DNA of 12,319 nucleotides from JBDTMC01 sp039934475. Lineage in GTDB: Bacteria; Acidobacteriota; Terriglobia; Bryobacterales; Bryobacteraceae. The stretch is from positions 1 to 12,319 of the forward strand of contig JBDTMC010000222.1 in assembly GCA_039934475.1 (NCBI GenBank), read 5' to 3'. Under the pieces are notes generated by a model, which worked only from the letters and a program-made list of their open reading frames with translations, was not told where the DNA came from and ran no database searches. Positions 1-7,388 of this stretch are shown piece by piece. The position numbers and the translations under genes were made by a program. The first letter of the stretch is position 1. Every line of letters begins with the position of its first letter.

Positions 1-624
1 CAGTCGGTACGGGTTCACATCTGTTACTACTACATAACGTGCGCCGGCCAACCGCACCACCGCGGCGGCCATCAGCCCGATGGGACCCGCGCCGGTAATT
101 AGGACGTCCTCGCCTAACACAGGGAAAGACAGGGCCGTATGCACCGCATTTCCAAAAGGGTCGAAGATGGCTGCTATCTCGAGTGGGACAGAGGGATGGT
201 GACGCCACACGTTGCTCATCGGCACGGCTATATATTCGGCGAAGCAACCCGGCCGGTTTACGCCAACCCCCTTGGTATGAGCGCAGAGGTGCCGCCGTCC
301 GGCCAGACAGTTCCGGCAGTGGCCGCATACCACGTGCCCTTCCCCGCTGACGAGGTCGCCAGGGAAGAAATCCGCGACATTCGCGCCTGTGGCGACAATC
401 TCGCCCACAAACTCGTGCCCTACCACCATCGGCACAGGTATGGTCTTCCGCGCCCACTCGTCCCACTTATAGATATGCAGATCGGTACCGCAGATGGCGG
501 CCCGCTTCACTTTGATCAGAACGTCGTTGATCCCGATAGCGGGAACATCCGTTTCTTCCAGCCACAATCCCGGAGCAGCCTGCGCTTTGACAAGCGCTTT
601 CATTTTCTTGCCAATAGTCGCCAT
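1..624 (-). CDS. tdh: L-threonine 3-dehydrogenase, N-terminal 208 residues (runs off left edge)
   Basis: Zinc-dependent medium-chain dehydrogenase that oxidises L-threonine with NAD+ to 2-amino-3-ketobutyrate in the cytoplasm, the first step of threonine conversion to glycine. Reading the minus strand from the ATG at 624 gives 208 codons with no stop. Visible are the catalytic zinc ligands Cys45 (AICGTDLHIY) and His70 in VVGHEFVGE, the four structural-zinc cysteines 100, 103, 106 and 114, the family blocks KGVGVNRPGCFAEY and IFDPFGNAVHTALSF, and the Rossmann glycine motif GAGPIGLMAAA (178-188) leading to the NAD-binding acid TDVN. The family is about 340-350 residues, so roughly 135 are missing beyond the edge. 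The start at 624 is preferred over the internal Met8 (603) because a GAGG box lies about 9 nt upstream. The start overlaps the stop of the hydrolase upstream by one base (TAATG), so the two are probably translationally coupled. The similarity to E. coli Tdh is extensive and the call is firm. Confidence 0.95.
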   Translation of the reverse strand, partial: MATIGKKMKALVKAQAAPGLWLEETDVPAIGINDVLIKVKRAAICGTDLHIYKWDEWARKTIPVPMVVGHEFVGEIVATGANVADFFPGDLVSGEGHVVCGHCRNCLAGRRHLCAHTKGVGVNRPGCFAEYIAVPMSNVWRHHPSVPLEIAAIFDPFGNAVHTALSFPVLGEDVLITGAGPIGLMAAAVVRLAGARYVVVTDVNPYRL

Positions 625-1505
625 TAGTGTTGCCTCATTAGGCGCAGGCTCTCAGTGAGCCATTCCACGCGCTGAGAAATCGCCTTGTCGTCCAAAGCAT
701 GGCCGCCGTCATAGCGATACATCTGTTTCGGCTCACCGGCGGCGTCCATCATCGCTTTGGCCTTTGCATCAGGCACATACGGATCGTTCTTTCCAAATTG
801 GAGCAGCACCGGAGAGGGCGACGCCAGCCCGATATACTTCACCGGATCCAGCACCGCCAGCTGCTCCACAAACTTCCGCCGCGTTTCGCCTTCCAGTTCC
901 GGCTTACCTAACAGAAACCAGTCGCTGAAACTGGTGGTCCCCGCCTGCAGCGCCCAAGCGGCCACCCTGCCGCTCTCGAGTCCAGCCAGCACGGCTCCAT
1001 ACATCGCCCCAAAGTCGTGCCCTACATAGGCGATGTGTTTCCGATCAATCTCCGATTGCGCCATCAGGACATCAAGCGCCCGTCTAAGTTCAATGATCTG
1101 TTGCACGGAACTCGCCAGATCGTTCTTCCGGTCGCGCTTGTCAAACCACTGCGGATCGGACCACATTGTTTCGACAATCAGGCTGCGCGCACCGCGTCGC
1201 GCCATCGTCACTGCTTCATCGACAAACTGTGTCCGATTGGAGTTCTTCGCCCGCGGCTCATACCAATGCACGTAGAGGATTCCCGGATATGGCCCGCGAA
1301 GCTGGACCAGCGGTTCCACCAGATACGCACCCGTTCTGCCCCCGCTTGCCCCTGCGAAACTGATGTCTTTCACCGTTACCCCATCGTGCTCGGTTTCGCT
1401 CAACACCCGAATATCAAAGGGGGCCTTCTTGTTGTAGGCGAAATTCGGTCCATCAGCTGCGCTCAGGCCTAACGCAATGGCCAGCGTCAGCAGGATTCTG
1501 TGCAT
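624..1505 (-). CDS. Secreted alpha/beta-hydrolase (dienelactone-hydrolase-like) with Asp at the nucleophile elbow
   Basis: A 293-residue protein with an N-terminal signal peptide (MHRILLTLAIALGLSAADG), so it is probably periplasmic. The alpha/beta-hydrolase fold is recognisable: strand and oxyanion region GPYPGILYVHWYEP (71-84), nucleophile elbow VGHDFGAMYG (161-170), acid strand LLQFGKNDPYVP with Asp241, and His269 in YDGGHALDD. The expected GxSxG serine is Asp164, giving an Asp/Asp/His set as in epoxide hydrolases and haloalkane dehalogenases, although overall spacing resembles dienelactone hydrolases and S9-type esterases. The substrate cannot be told; esterase activity by a serine mechanism looks unlikely. 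The start codon ATG has a weak AGAGAG box just upstream. It is the first gene of a two-gene unit with tdh (one-base overlap), an odd pairing because tdh is cytoplasmic. Fold is confident, activity is not. Confidence 0.85.
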   Translation of the reverse strand: MHRILLTLAIALGLSAADGPNFAYNKKAPFDIRVLSETEHDGVTVKDISFAGASGGRTGAYLVEPLVQLRGPYPGILYVHWYEPRAKNSNRTQFVDEAVTMARRGARSLIVETMWSDPQWFDKRDRKNDLASSVQQIIELRRALDVLMAQSEIDRKHIAYVGHDFGAMYGAVLAGLESGRVAAWALQAGTTSFSDWFLLGKPELEGETRRKFVEQLAVLDPVKYIGLASPSPVLLQFGKNDPYVPDAKAKAMMDAAGEPKQMYRYDGGHALDDKAISQRVEWLTESLRLMRQH

Positions 1506-1552
1506 TCTCTCTATTCTGCCAGTTCCGCGCTTTGCACCGCAGGCCTGCGCGA

Positions 1553-1576
1553 TGTTTGGTCAACTGTTTGGTCAAC
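1553..1576 (+). repeat. Perfect tandem 12-bp direct repeat, candidate operator
   Basis: The unit TGTTTGGTCAAC occurs twice head to tail (1553-1564 and 1565-1576) without a mismatch, then one base, then a consensus TTGACA hexamer. Each unit has GTT/AAC arms, and GTCAA-CC-TTGAC (1572-1583) forms an inverted repeat running into the -35 box. A 12-bp period places the two copies on roughly the same face of the helix. This is the usual architecture of a transcription-factor site next to a promoter; the protein is unknown. Confidence 0.55.
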
Positions 1577-1577
1577 C

Positions 1578-1606
1578 TTGACAGAATTAGCGACTTTTGG
1601 TACCAC
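1578..1606 (+). promoter_or_regulatory. Putative sigma-70 promoter of the PEP-CTERM gene
   Basis: A perfect -35 hexamer TTGACA lies at 1578-1583. With a 17-bp spacer the -10 position holds TACCAC (1601-1606), a poor match, so the -10 element is uncertain; activation by a factor bound to the adjacent tandem repeat would fit a weak -10. The GTG start of the next gene is about 60 nt downstream. Confidence 0.4.
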
Positions 1607-1669
1607 ATCTTGGATAGGATCCTCCAGCACGTAGAAGTGGGGGACCAATGGCCATCGGAGGGAGTCGCC

Positions 1670-2338
1670 GTGAAACTCAACTTGCTGTTTGCCTCTTCGG
1701 TCACCCTGCTGTTTGGCGCCGTACTACAAGCCAGTATCATCTCCTATGGCTCCAGCTTGACGTTCGGTGGCACCAATTCGCCGGACACTTACGCCGACGT
1801 GAGCACATTCGGCACAACCCCGGTGCTGGTGGACAGCGGGGCCGTCACCATCTGGCAGCAGCAGATTTCCACCGGAGCTGGGAGCGAATGGGACGTCTTC
1901 TACATGAAGACGACATCTGGCGGGCCTTTGGCAAACAACATTAACGCCCTCTGGAGCGTCGTCATCACGTACACCCTCAATGAGCCGGCGTACTTTGACG
2001 CGGTCGCCAACCAGTGGTCCGTGAACGGGACGGCGGTGAGTCCACTGACCAACTTTGGAAGCATCTGTTGCGCCACAACATCAAACCCGGTCTTCGCGGG
2101 CGACGCCTACTATGCTTCGGGATTCAGCACGCTGCTCAGTGGAACACAGACGAACTGGCAGCAGATTTTCGTCAGTCCATACAATTTCGTGTCCTCCGGT
2201 GGGATTGATCCGAACACGGCGAACGGTTTCGCGTTTGCGTTGCACCTGACTTCTCAGGCCAGTGCTCCGGAACCGGCGACTTTCTGGCTGCTTGGCGCCG
2301 GCCTCGCGACGCTCGCGTATCGCCGCCGTCGATCCTGA
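1670..2338 (+). CDS. PEP-CTERM domain exported protein, function unknown
   Basis: A 222-residue exported protein of unknown function. It begins with a signal peptide (VKLNLLFASSVTLLFGAVLQAS) and ends with a typical PEP-CTERM sorting signal: Pro200-Glu201-Pro202 (APEPATF), a hydrophobic helix LLGAGLATLA and a basic tail YRRRRS. Such tails are recognised by an exosortase, which anchors or releases the protein at the cell surface, often in exopolysaccharide-producing bacteria. The middle is rich in Ser, Thr, Asn, Gly and aromatic residues, as expected of a beta-rich surface protein, and holds an adjacent Cys pair (SICCATTS). The GTG at 1670 is chosen because GGAGGGAG lies 6 nt upstream and the signal peptide begins there; the frame is open 46 codons further upstream but that extension has no signal character. 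It appears monocistronic, and no exosortase gene is in the window. Confidence 0.85.
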   Translation: MKLNLLFASSVTLLFGAVLQASIISYGSSLTFGGTNSPDTYADVSTFGTTPVLVDSGAVTIWQQQISTGAGSEWDVFYMKTTSGGPLANNINALWSVVITYTLNEPAYFDAVANQWSVNGTAVSPLTNFGSICCATTSNPVFAGDAYYASGFSTLLSGTQTNWQQIFVSPYNFVSSGGIDPNTANGFAFALHLTSQASAPEPATFWLLGAGLATLAYRRRRS

Positions 2339-2394
2339 CAATGCAGGCGAGTAGCCCCCAAAGCCGGCTCAATGCTAAACTCATGAGTGGCCGT

Positions 2395-2468
2395 TGGGAG
2401 GTCGTCTAACGGTAAGACTGCAGATTCTGGATCTGCGTATCGGGGTTCGAATCCCTGCCTCCCAGCCA
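2395..2468 (+). tRNA. tRNA-Gln (anticodon CUG), CCA encoded
   Basis: A full cloverleaf can be drawn. The 7-bp acceptor stem pairs TGGGAGG (2395-2401) with CCTCCCA (2458-2464), followed by discriminator G and genomic CCA (2466-2468). The D stem is GTCT/AGAC around AACGGTA, the anticodon stem is GCAGA/TCTGC around loop TTCTGGA with anticodon CTG at 2427-2429, the variable loop is only 4 nt (GTAT), and the T stem is CGGGG/CCCTG with loop TTCGAAT. The U1-A72 weak first pair and G73 are glutamine identity elements. A possible extended -10 (TGCTAAACT, 2373-2381) lies upstream without a clear -35, and a T5 run follows at 2483-2487 without a convincing hairpin. Confidence 0.97.
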
Positions 2469-2514
2469 ACCGAACCCTCCCGTTTTTCATTAACCTCACC
2501 CCAAGTCGCTGCGG

Positions 2515-2546
2515 TTGACATGCGGCGATTCCCGTAGTCATATAAA
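2515..2546 (+). promoter_or_regulatory. Putative promoter of the lipoprotein-kinase-regulator operon
   Basis: TTGACA (2515-2520) is a consensus -35 and TATAAA (2541-2546) resembles a -10, but the spacer is 20 bp; shifted readings TCATAT or CATATA give 17-18 bp. It lies 43-74 nt before the ATG at 2589, leaving a short leader with GGAGG at 2577-2581. Confidence 0.5.
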
Positions 2547-2588
2547 AGAGTCAAGATTCGGCAGAGCCTGCGGCGCGGAGGCCTTCTC

Positions 2589-3674
2589 ATGCCCAGGGCT
2601 GAGCGTACCCCATTGCACACTTACTGGAACTCCAACGCTCTCATCTTGGCCGTGGTGTGCACCCTCACCCTCGGCTGCCGGACGACGTCTAAAACAGCCC
2701 AGCCAGCTATCACCTTCACCCGCGTGCCGCTGGCAGACGCCGGCGGCGGAGGCTTCAACGACATCATCGAAGGAAAGGTGAGCGCGGTAACGCCTGGTCA
2801 GCGCATTGTGCTGTACGCTAAGCGCGGTGTCTGGTGGCTGCAACCTCTTCCCGAACAGCCATACACCAAGGTTCAGACCGGATTGCAATGGATCAACTCC
2901 ACACACCTCGGAACGGACTATGCCGCCCTGCTTGTGGCGCCGGAATATCGGCCTTCTGTCTCGCTTGACACTCTGCCGCCCGCTGGTGGATTAATCGCCT
3001 CCGTCGCCAGCGTCAAGGGACAAGCTACCTCGCCGTCGGTGATCGTACCGTTCAGCGGCTATCAGTGGAGAGTTCGCAACGCGCCCAGCCGGCGCGGCGG
3101 CACCATGAACGACTATGTTCCTTCGAACGTCTGGACCGATCCGCACGGTGCGCTCCATCTGCGCATCGCGAACGCATCCGGCAAGTGGAGCTGCGCCGAA
3201 GTCGCCCTAACCAGTAGTCTCGGCTACGGCACTTACTCGTTTACGGTACGCGACGTCTCTCACCTCGAACCGGCGGCGGTTTTTGGAATGTTCACCTGGG
3301 ACTACTCCGGCAGCGACCAGAACTTTCGCGAAGTCTCTGTTGAGATCAGCCGATGGGGCGATGCTTCGAGCAAGAACGGGCAATACGTCATCCAACCATT
3401 CCACGTGCCCGCAAACGTGGCGCGCTTTTCGGCTCCTGCCGGTCCGCTCACTCACTCCTTCACCTGGGAGCCCGGACGCATGACCTTCAAAACGGTCCGT
3501 GGGCGCTCACCGGCCGTGGGGTCCGCCGTGGTCTCGCAGCATATCTTCTCCTCGGGAGTTCCGGCGCCGGGCATTGAGTCCGTGCGCATGAACCTATACG
3601 TCTACGATGCCGGCACAGCCCGTCTCAAAGAACCCGCGGAGGTGGTAGTTGAGAAGTTCGAATACCTCCCGTAG
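2589..3674 (+). CDS. Putative lipoprotein with GH16-like (concanavalin-type) C-terminal domain
   Basis: A 361-residue envelope protein. Residues 17-30 (ALILAVVCTLTLGC) form a signal peptide ending in a lipobox-like TLGC, so Cys30 may be lipidated. Residues 40-145 form a first beta-rich domain (ITFTRVP, GQRIVLYAKRGVWWLQP, THLGTDYAALLV) of unknown function. Residues 155-360 look like a GH16-type beta-sandwich: WTDPHGALHLRI, GYGTYSFTV, FGMFTWDYSGS, then E248-V-S-V-E252 followed by ISRWGD, and a THSFTWEPGRMTF strand. In GH16 the catalytic motif is ExDxE; here the middle Asp is Ser250, so catalysis may be reduced or lost and a binding role is plausible. The start has GGAGG 7 nt upstream. The 3' end overlaps the kinase gene by 26 nt, so the two are co-expressed. 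The fold assignment comes from motif pattern only. Confidence 0.7.
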   Translation: MPRAERTPLHTYWNSNALILAVVCTLTLGCRTTSKTAQPAITFTRVPLADAGGGGFNDIIEGKVSAVTPGQRIVLYAKRGVWWLQPLPEQPYTKVQTGLQWINSTHLGTDYAALLVAPEYRPSVSLDTLPPAGGLIASVASVKGQATSPSVIVPFSGYQWRVRNAPSRRGGTMNDYVPSNVWTDPHGALHLRIANASGKWSCAEVALTSSLGYGTYSFTVRDVSHLEPAAVFGMFTWDYSGSDQNFREVSVEISRWGDASSKNGQYVIQPFHVPANVARFSAPAGPLTHSFTWEPGRMTFKTVRGRSPAVGSAVVSQHIFSSGVPAPGIESVRMNLYVYDAGTARLKEPAEVVVEKFEYLP

Positions 3675-6663
3675 ATTGTGCCTCTTGTTCGGCCTCGCCG
3701 GCGCCTTCCTTCCGGCTCTCGCCCTCGATCCGAATCGCGCCGTGTCTCAATACATTCACGATGAGTGGATCTCCGGTCAGGAATTTCAGAGCGGTGCGGT
3801 CCACGCCCTGTCGCAGACTCCAGACGGCTACTTGTGGATAGGCGGCGATCGAGGTCTTGTGCGGTTCGATGGACACGGTTTCCGCCCCTTCGGCGATCCG
3901 AGTTTCCGCACCTCGCCGGCTGTACCAGTGCAAGACCTCGCTGTAGACTCCAGCGGCAGCTTATGGATTCGTTACCAGACGATGGCCGTGTCGCAGTATC
4001 GCGGGCGCTTCGCGCCGTGGCAGGGCGCCGTGACGACCATGAGCCAGGGGGCGGATGGCAGCGTCCTGCTTCTTGCTCCCGGGCGTGGGTTTCTCCACTA
4101 CCGGGTAGACCGGACGGCGACCCTTCCCATCACGACCAGTGTATTTAACTTCCTCGTCATCTCTCTGGCCCAGACCGCGGACGGCACGGTCTGGCTGGGC
4201 ACTCGCGACTCAGGGCTGTTCGCCTTCAAGGATGGACGCTTCTCGCCAATCAGCCAAGGCCTGCCGGATCGCAAGGTCAACTGCCTGCTGCCCGTCAACG
4301 ATCACGAATTGTGGGTGGGGACCGACAACGGCGTTGTGCGCTGGAATGGCAAAAATCTTACGCGCGCCGGCGTACCCGGGAATCTCGAACATGTCCAGGC
4401 TCTTTCCATGCTCCGCGACCGCGATTCCAATATCTGGGTAGGAACCAACAGCGGGCTGTATCGCATCGGGTATGGAGGCATCGACGTCGGACCTCAGGGT
4501 GTGCCCTCGAACGTAAATGCGCTCTTCGAGGATCGCGAGGGCAATCTCTGGGTAGGCACAAGCCGCGGTGTGGAGCGCTACCGCGACCGGGCCTTTCTGT
4601 CCTACTCCCCTGCGGCCGCGGTGCGATCGGAAAGCAGCGGACCCGTTTACGTCGATGACGACGGGACAGTCTGGAACGGACCTCTCGATGGAGGCTTGGT
4701 TTGGCGAAGAGGAACCCAATCCGGTCGAATCGCCGCCGCCGGCCTCGACAGAGACGTTATCTATTCCATCGCAGGCGGCAAACAGGAGTTGTGGATCGGC
4801 CGCCGCCGCGGTGGGCTCACGCGCCTTTCCCTGCGCGGCCAGCCGATAGCTTCCCAAACATTCACGCGAACCGCCGGCCTCGATCAGGACAGCGTGTACG
4901 CCGTTTATGCAGCGTCCAATGGCGTGGTGTGGGCGGGCACTGTCAGTGCTGGGCTCAGTTGGCGCCACCAGGGCGTCTTTCACACCAATCCCGCAATCCA
5001 CGGCGTCACGGCAATCGCCGAGAGCCCCGATGGGACGATGTGGTTTGCCACCAGTGACGGCATCCACGCATTAGCGGGCGGGCAGTGGCGAGCTTACTCG
5101 GGAACGGACGGCTTACCGCCAGGCAAGGTAAGTTGTCTATTTGTAGATGCGTCCGGCCTGCTGTGGATCGGCACACCGGTGGGTCTGGCCTATCTGAAGG
5201 ACAATCGCATTGAAGTACCGCGCGAAGTCCCGCCGTCCCTGCAGGAGGAGATCGAGGGGATGGCTGCGGACGAGTATGGCGGGCTTTGGATATCCACTTT
5301 CAACCGCATTGCCAGAATCCGCCGCGCCGCCCTGCTGCAGGGCACGGTGACCAGCGAAGATGTGCGGGAATACGGAGTGGCCGACGGCCTCATCGGGACC
5401 GAAGGAGTGCAACGATTCCGCTCCGCTGTCGCCGATTCGCTCGGCCGGATCTGGTTTTCCACCAACCGGGGAATCTCCGTCGTGGATCCTTCCCGGCTCA
5501 CTCGCGCCTCGGTTCCCGCGATCGCGCACATTGAAGAAGTATCTGTGGACGGCAAGACATTGCCCGCGAACGACAGTTACTCCCTGCCCGCGGGAAGCAA
5601 GAAGACCACGGTCAAGTTTATCGGACTGAGCCTCTCGGTTCCTGAACGCGTTAAGTTCCGCTACCGGTTGGACCCGTTCGACCCTGACTGGTCGCAACCT
5701 TCAACAGGCCGCGAGACGACCTTCACCAATCTGAGCCCGGGCACGTACCGGTTCCGCGTCATCGCCACCAACGCGGACGGCCTGTGGAATGGCGCCGAAG
5801 CCACAACCTCCTTTCAAATGGAGCCCGAGATTCCGCAGACATGGTGGTTCCGTTTTGGTAGCGTCGTTGTTGCGATACTGGTCATCGCTGCCATCTACCG
5901 GCTCCGCTTGAGTCATCTCACCAACCAGCTCAACTTACGTTTTGAAGAACGGCTCTCAGAGCGTACACGCATCGCCCAGGAGCTTCACGATACGCTTCTG
6001 CAGGGAGTTCTCAGCGCTTCCATGCAACTACACGTCGCTTCTGACCGCCTGCCTGCCGACTCCCCGGCCCGCCAGCCGTTGAACCGGGTCATGGAACTGA
6101 TGGCTCAAGTGAGCCGCGAAGGACGCAACGCCGTGAGAGGACTGCGCGCATCGCGAGACGAGTCACAGGATCTGGAACAAGCATTTCTTCGCATTCCGCG
6201 GGAACTGGCGGCGCCTGAGGAGATCAAGTTCCGTGTGATCGTCGACGGACGCCAAAAGGTGATTCACCCGATCCTGCGGGACGACGTTTATCGCATCGGC
6301 CGCGAGGCCGTAGTCAATGCCTTCCGCCATTCTCGCGCCGACGCCATCGAAGTAGAACTCGATTATGAGAGCAGCGAATTGCGCTTGTTTGTGAGGGACA
6401 ATGGGTGCGGCATCGACTCCGCCGTCCTGAAGTCCGGACGTCATGGCCATTTCGGATTGACCGGAATGAGGGAACGGGCGGAGCGGCTCGGCGGCAAACT
6501 CACCGTCTGGAGCAGTAGCACCGCGGGCACGGAAGTTGTGCTTTGCGTACCAGGCCACGTCGCCTTCACTCCTGAAAACACAACCCGGCCAGGCCGCGGT
6601 GCCGGCGCGTGGTTCCGTCGAATATTTGGCAAGGACAAGCCTATTGAAGGAGGCGAAGAATGA
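3649..6663 (+). CDS. Propeller-type sensor histidine kinase (Reg_prop, Y_Y_Y, HisKA_3, HATPase_c)
   Basis: A 1004-residue membrane sensor. A signal peptide (residues 1-25, basic SRR then LCLLFGLAGAFLPALA) is followed by about twelve or more Reg_prop repeats from residue 40 to 620, seen as LWIG/VWLGT/LWVGT cores (Trp63 first, Trp602 last), enough for two seven-bladed propellers in the periplasm. A Y_Y_Y domain (about 640-728, ending TYRFRVIATNADGLWN) leads to one membrane helix (733-755). The cytoplasmic part has a dimerisation and phosphoacceptor helix with His780 in TRIAQELHDTLLQG (HisKA_3, NarX/LiaS class), N-box Asn890 (GREAVVNAFRHS), Asp917 in DNGCGID, and G-box GLTGM (936-940). All catalytic residues are present. 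The start is TTG: GGAGGTGG sits 6 nt upstream, inside the preceding gene, and no better start exists before the signal peptide. There is no fused receiver or AraC domain; the partner is the next gene, overlapping by ATGA. The ligand is unknown. Confidence 0.95.
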   Translation: MRSSNTSRRLCLLFGLAGAFLPALALDPNRAVSQYIHDEWISGQEFQSGAVHALSQTPDGYLWIGGDRGLVRFDGHGFRPFGDPSFRTSPAVPVQDLAVDSSGSLWIRYQTMAVSQYRGRFAPWQGAVTTMSQGADGSVLLLAPGRGFLHYRVDRTATLPITTSVFNFLVISLAQTADGTVWLGTRDSGLFAFKDGRFSPISQGLPDRKVNCLLPVNDHELWVGTDNGVVRWNGKNLTRAGVPGNLEHVQALSMLRDRDSNIWVGTNSGLYRIGYGGIDVGPQGVPSNVNALFEDREGNLWVGTSRGVERYRDRAFLSYSPAAAVRSESSGPVYVDDDGTVWNGPLDGGLVWRRGTQSGRIAAAGLDRDVIYSIAGGKQELWIGRRRGGLTRLSLRGQPIASQTFTRTAGLDQDSVYAVYAASNGVVWAGTVSAGLSWRHQGVFHTNPAIHGVTAIAESPDGTMWFATSDGIHALAGGQWRAYSGTDGLPPGKVSCLFVDASGLLWIGTPVGLAYLKDNRIEVPREVPPSLQEEIEGMAADEYGGLWISTFNRIARIRRAALLQGTVTSEDVREYGVADGLIGTEGVQRFRSAVADSLGRIWFSTNRGISVVDPSRLTRASVPAIAHIEEVSVDGKTLPANDSYSLPAGSKKTTVKFIGLSLSVPERVKFRYRLDPFDPDWSQPSTGRETTFTNLSPGTYRFRVIATNADGLWNGAEATTSFQMEPEIPQTWWFRFGSVVVAILVIAAIYRLRLSHLTNQLNLRFEERLSERTRIAQELHDTLLQGVLSASMQLHVASDRLPADSPARQPLNRVMELMAQVSREGRNAVRGLRASRDESQDLEQAFLRIPRELAAPEEIKFRVIVDGRQKVIHPILRDDVYRIGREAVVNAFRHSRADAIEVELDYESSELRLFVRDNGCGIDSAVLKSGRHGHFGLTGMRERAERLGGKLTVWSSSTAGTEVVLCVPGHVAFTPENTTRPGRGAGAWFRRIFGKDKPIEGGEE

Positions 6664-7289
6664 ATGATCCAGTTGAGATTCGTGTCCTGAGCGTGGATGA
6701 CCATCCGCTTCTGCGCGAGGGGATCGCCGCCATCGTCAATGAGCAACCCGATCTAACGATGGTTGCCCAGGCGGCCACCGGCCGCGAAGCCATTGAACAG
6801 TACCGCAAGCACCTTCCCGATGTCACGTTGATGGACCTGCGACTGCCCGACATGAGCGGTATCGACACCATGATCGCCATCCAGAAGGAGTTTCCAAACG
6901 CCCGCATCGTCATGCTGACCACCTTCGACGGCGACGTGGAAATCCAGCGCGCCCTGCAAGCCGGCGCCCGTGGCTACATGCTGAAGAGCATGCCGCCTTC
7001 TGACTTGCTGAAAGTCATTCGCCAGGTGCATGCGGGCAAGAAACACGTGCCTGCCGAGGTGGCAACCTATCTGGCTGAGCATCTCAGCGACGAGAGTCTC
7101 ACGGCGCGTGAAATCGACGTCCTCCGCCACCTTGCCGGGGGCAATCGGAATCGCGATATCGCCGAGCAGTTGTTCATCTCTGAGGAGACAGTGAAGGTGC
7201 ACGTCAAGCACATCATGGAGAAGCTGGGCGCCAGCGACCGCACACAGGCCGTTGCCATCGCCCTACGCCGCGGCTTCATTCAGCTCTAA
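6660..7289 (+). CDS. NarL/FixJ-family response regulator
   Basis: A 209-residue cytoplasmic transcription factor with an N-terminal receiver domain and a C-terminal LuxR-type helix-turn-helix. The receiver shows the acidic pair Asp13-Asp14 (VDDHPLLREG), the phosphoacceptor Asp59 (TLMDLRLPDMSG), the switch residue Thr87 (VMLTTFDGD) and Lys109 (GYMLKSMP). The DNA-binding domain spans about 147-206 (SLTAREIDVLRHLAGG, then NRDIAEQLFISEETVKVHV and IMEKLGASDRTQAV). The ATG overlaps the kinase stop as ATGA, with AAGGAGG at 6647-6653 six nucleotides upstream, so it is translationally coupled and is almost certainly the kinase's cognate partner. It ends the operon; the stop is followed by a T6 run but no convincing stem. 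Targets cannot be read from this window, though autoregulation or control of nearby envelope genes is possible. Confidence 0.96.
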   Translation: MNDPVEIRVLSVDDHPLLREGIAAIVNEQPDLTMVAQAATGREAIEQYRKHLPDVTLMDLRLPDMSGIDTMIAIQKEFPNARIVMLTTFDGDVEIQRALQAGARGYMLKSMPPSDLLKVIRQVHAGKKHVPAEVATYLAEHLSDESLTAREIDVLRHLAGGNRNRDIAEQLFISEETVKVHVKHIMEKLGASDRTQAVAIALRRGFIQL

Positions 7290-7388
7290 TTTTTTCCACC
7301 AACTTACTCGAAAGTGGTATATGAAGATCCCGCGTCCTCGGGTTTCTTGATGCGGACATCGCGGCTATCGTTGATGTAGCAGGTGACC

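Noticed and set aside
139..627. Plus-strand open frame of 162 codons
   Set aside because: It is antisense to tdh, whose zinc and NAD motifs are unmistakable on the minus strand.
2395..2468. tRNA-Gln as an integration site
   Set aside because: No integrase gene and no repeat of the tRNA 3' end elsewhere in the window.
4210..5067. Minus-strand open frame of 285 codons within the kinase gene
   Set aside because: Antisense to the propeller repeats; no domain or ribosome site, and the kinase frame is continuous.
7290..7382. Terminator or promoter between the response regulator and DoxX-like gene
   Set aside because: A T6 run follows the stop and a CCCG/CGGG stem lies near 7330, but they are not arranged as a terminator, and no paired promoter hexamers are convincing.
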